The notes below the pieces were generated by a model that worked only from the letters and a program-made list of their open reading frames with translations, did no database searches and was not told the origin of the DNA. A stretch of DNA of 28,072 nt, from the NCBI GenBank assembly GCA_032718475.1, contig JAUCBJ010005937.1, positions 1 to 28,072 of the forward strand. The letters run 5' to 3'. Position 1 is the first letter of the stretch. Every line of letters begins with the position of its first letter. This DNA comes from Nemertoderma westbladi. Its lineage: Eukaryota > Xenacoelomorpha > Nemertodermatida > Nemertodermatidae. The position numbers and the translations under genes were made by a program. Of the stretch, positions 25,519-28,072 are shown in pieces.

Positions 25519-28072
25519 TTTAACCTATTAACGCTAAGTAAACTTACAGCACGACTTTGGGAGTCCAGTGTCTGGACATATATTATATTATACATGTATG
25601 TATGTATGCTACGCTAGTATGTAGATAAGCAACATAACATGACTGACTAATTAATTACAAGATATGATGGAACCTAGAGAACAGATAATAATAGGCACAA
25701 AGGAAGTCGGTTGCAGCTCTGAATAGTCTCCAGGGAAAATAAAGAAAGAATAATCATTCTGGATAGCTTTATATCCCACCATCGCATCGCATTCGGGAGG
25801 GTTGAGTTTGTTATGGTTTGTTTGCTGTGCCTGAGGACATGGGTGGATAGTTTGATTCTCAAACCATATTTTATTTCATATACTCTGACTCAGGTGAGCA
25901 TAATAAATTAACTATTTACTACAAGTCTTACTTATATAATCTAATTATTTATAATGTTACAATGTGATGCGTTTTAAAAATCCGCGCAATTAGACTCTGA
26001 AATGAAACTACCTGGTTTACGCTTCAGCGTTCTCACCCGTCGTAAAGTTATGTATTATATACAATACACCGACACTCTGTTGCACTAGTTAGATAATTTT
26101 TCAATTTCTAATAAAAAGTACTTACATAATCGTGAAATATCTGAATGTACCGTAACGCAAGGGTTAGTAAAATTGTCCACCAATGCACCACACAATATTA
26201 TACAACCCAAATGAAAAAATAAACATGTGTATCGGTATATAGAACAAAAATAGAACGCCACCAAAAAACTAACCGACGAATATAAAAATGCGACTTGAGT
26301 TGAAAGTGAACCGGAATACAGAATGTATTTCACCTAATTTTTTTGTATCTGCTGTAGGCCTAATCGTAAATTAAATTTCCTGATACAGGGGTGACGGGGG
26401 TTAAACTTCACGCAAATCCCATCTCGGCAAATTAATATCTCGTCTCAACTCTTCTTTAAATTATAAATTACAGCATATGGAAAAGAGCAGGTTATAGTGG
26501 CACGATATTCTAACCAAAAATAGAACAGGTTACTGGAGAGTAGAGTGATTATTTTTGATACCAAAATACCGCCCGAACTTTAGTAAATAAACTCCTGAAG
26601 TTGGAACTACCGGTACTTTATTTCATAGCGAATGAGTTATAGAGAAAAGCCAAGACAATTCGCGACCACTTGGACTATGAGGATGGAGGAAATATTTCAA
26701 ACAATACAAATACGGAGTACTGAGATATGCGGATATGCCCACTGAATGTAGTTTTCTTGTCATGAATACATTGTAAACTACCTAATACCAATGAATACCC
26801 AATTAACAACGAAAAAACACTTCCTATTCGAGAACTTACATGGTTTTTTCTTCGTCTGAACCTGGAAGACTGAGTGTGGGAAGACGGAAGAAGTCATAGA
26901 TTCATAGTTTATCTTTACTCGTCTCTAACTCGCTCAGCTTCCGGCAGTCAGGCATCACATCGCGCCAGACACAACAAGCCGTCGTTGTACCATTGTGCAT
27001 GTTGGCTTCTTCATTTCGTAGGCCTATAATTAACCCCGGTCCAACAATTAGCACGCCACTTGTTCATTGCCTTACCTTCAGACCTTTACCATCTATAGGC
27101 CTATACTGATACCGGTATGTGACATTGCTGCATGCATTAGCCAGTTATTCGGCCACGGCCACTATTTAATCCACCTTTATCAGTTTATGGTTCTCACTTC
27201 TCACGTCATTTGAAAATAAAAAAAAATGTTTTAAATTTTCAATAAGACTATCTGACTATGTTATGTAGGACTCTCTATGTACCGGTGCTACTGGTAACAT
27301 TAACTTACAGGCCAGTCCACTCCGCAGTACAGTAGGCCTACCCAACAGCCCAATGCGAAACCCGCACTCCAGCACTCCATGTGCCATGATGTAGAGGTAG
27401 AGTAGCAATTTTTTACAGTTTTAATGAACATTAGCCCATAATTTATAGGCCTAGTCTATGCTACTGCTACAAACCTTATTCAGAAACTTTTAATTATCCA
27501 AAATACATTACCAAAATTTTGAATAAAATTGGTATCGCAGTCTGACACTGACAGTCTGGCTGTCTGAAATGTAGCAATTGGACAACGCATAAATAATAGA
27601 TTTAAATTTCCCGCCATATTTTTACTACACAAACAAAAACAACGCATCATACTGTAAATGTTATTCTAAATTTCTTTATCTTTATTGTTATTTTACTACT
27701 GTATAAATCGTAATATATCGTGTGTTATCATAAAATTGTCCATTATATTTAATTTACCATCAATCCACACCACAATTTCACCAAAAATTGGCTTTCAGGT
27801 GTTGTCTGAGCATTTCATATACTGTAGAGCGTTTTAGAAATTTTTTGTAATATCCTCAATAAACTGATAAATCTCAATCTCAGGTGTTTCAAAACTCCCT
27901 TATTAAATATGAAGCTAAACCTTACTAAAGTTATGCGTGTCTTTATTCTCTGATCTCTAGATTGATCTAGGAATTGCAACCAAAGAATCAGAAGATTTGT
28001 TTTATTTTATTTGCTTCTTTATTATAAGCTATTACGATCTTGCGACTGGGTTACTATTAATAATGGCAGGTT
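25519..28072. other. upstream flank, no supported coding gene
   Basis: AT-rich sequence with repeated TAGGCCTA and TACCGGTA palindromes (for example near 26356, 26610, 27020, 27096, 27110, 27334 and 27447). Minus-strand GTAAGT donors occur near 26837 and 27305, and TTTCCCGCC, an E2F-like site, near 27607. Short frames at 25674-25862 and 26085-26333 (minus) are unremarkable. Confidence 0.5.
26843..26990 (-). other. candidate upstream untranslated exon of the ETV/PEA3-like gene
   Basis: On the minus strand a donor ACCAT|GTAAGT is preceded by about 150 bp of less AT-rich sequence, including a CTTCCGG ETS-type motif (read on the plus strand, about 26938). A short ATG frame (MTSSVFPHSVFQVQTKKKP) would end in phase 1, which does not fit exon B. 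If this is a real exon it should therefore be untranslated or join something else. A similar candidate donor lies near 27305. Support is splice-signal only. Confidence 0.2.

Noticed and set aside
26843-26910. Upstream coding exon with a short ATG frame
   Set aside because: It ends in phase 1, which does not fit exon B, and exon A already has a start with an upstream in-frame stop. Kept only as a low-confidence untranslated exon.

Overview
This is eukaryotic, AT-rich genomic DNA from an animal, most likely a marine invertebrate. The evidence is canonical GT-AG exons of an ETS-family gene, large introns, LINE retrotransposons, hAT-like MITEs and long tandem arrays. Two palindromes, TAGGCCTA-like and TACCGGTA-like, recur many times. 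I associate that bias with echinoderm/hemichordate genomes from memory only, so the lineage is an inference.

The backbone of the window is one minus-strand gene, a homologue of the PEA3 subfamily of ETS transcription factors (ETV1/ETV4/ETV5). Six coding exons can be placed by splice signals and by phases that match at all five junctions. In transcription order they are A 22863-22810 (start codon), B 12976-12892, C 11096-11049, D 7258-6827, E 4450-4243 and F 950-787. Exon C carries the acidic activation motif DLSTMQDAWLAQ, close to the vertebrate PEA3 motif. Exons E and F carry VKKE and IKQE sumoylation-type motifs, and F ends in IKQEPMEICYDT, which resembles the PEA3 IKQEP..FAYDS signature. 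The ETS DNA-binding exons would lie beyond the left edge. Nearly everything else in the window is intron of this gene or its 5' flank.

Layout from left to right on the plus strand. 1-786: intron towards the ETS domain. 787-950: exon F. 951-4242: intron with a GGGATC-rich inverted-repeat element (1419-1792). 4243-4450: exon E. 4451-6826: intron with a 16-bp tandem repeat (6463-6581) close to exon D. 6827-7258: exon D. 7394-10319: a nearly full-length LINE with 13-bp target-site duplications but a mutated reading frame. 11049-11096: exon C. 11315-11987: a short, internally deleted relative of the same LINE, also with a target-site duplication. 12892-12976: exon B. 13627-19563: about 175 copies of a 34-bp minisatellite with higher-order structure. 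19843-20008: twelve copies of a 14-bp repeat. About 20390-22650: a third, 5'-truncated LINE with an uninterrupted reverse-transcriptase frame. 22810-22863: exon A. 22864-28072: 5' flank and possibly upstream untranslated exons, with a tRNA-derived SINE-like remnant and a hAT-like MITE (25007-25510).

All three LINE copies are antisense to the host gene. The most unusual object is the 6-kb minisatellite in intron 1. Each canonical unit holds a small perfect hairpin, and variant units recur with a 13-unit period inside a 2147-bp duplication.
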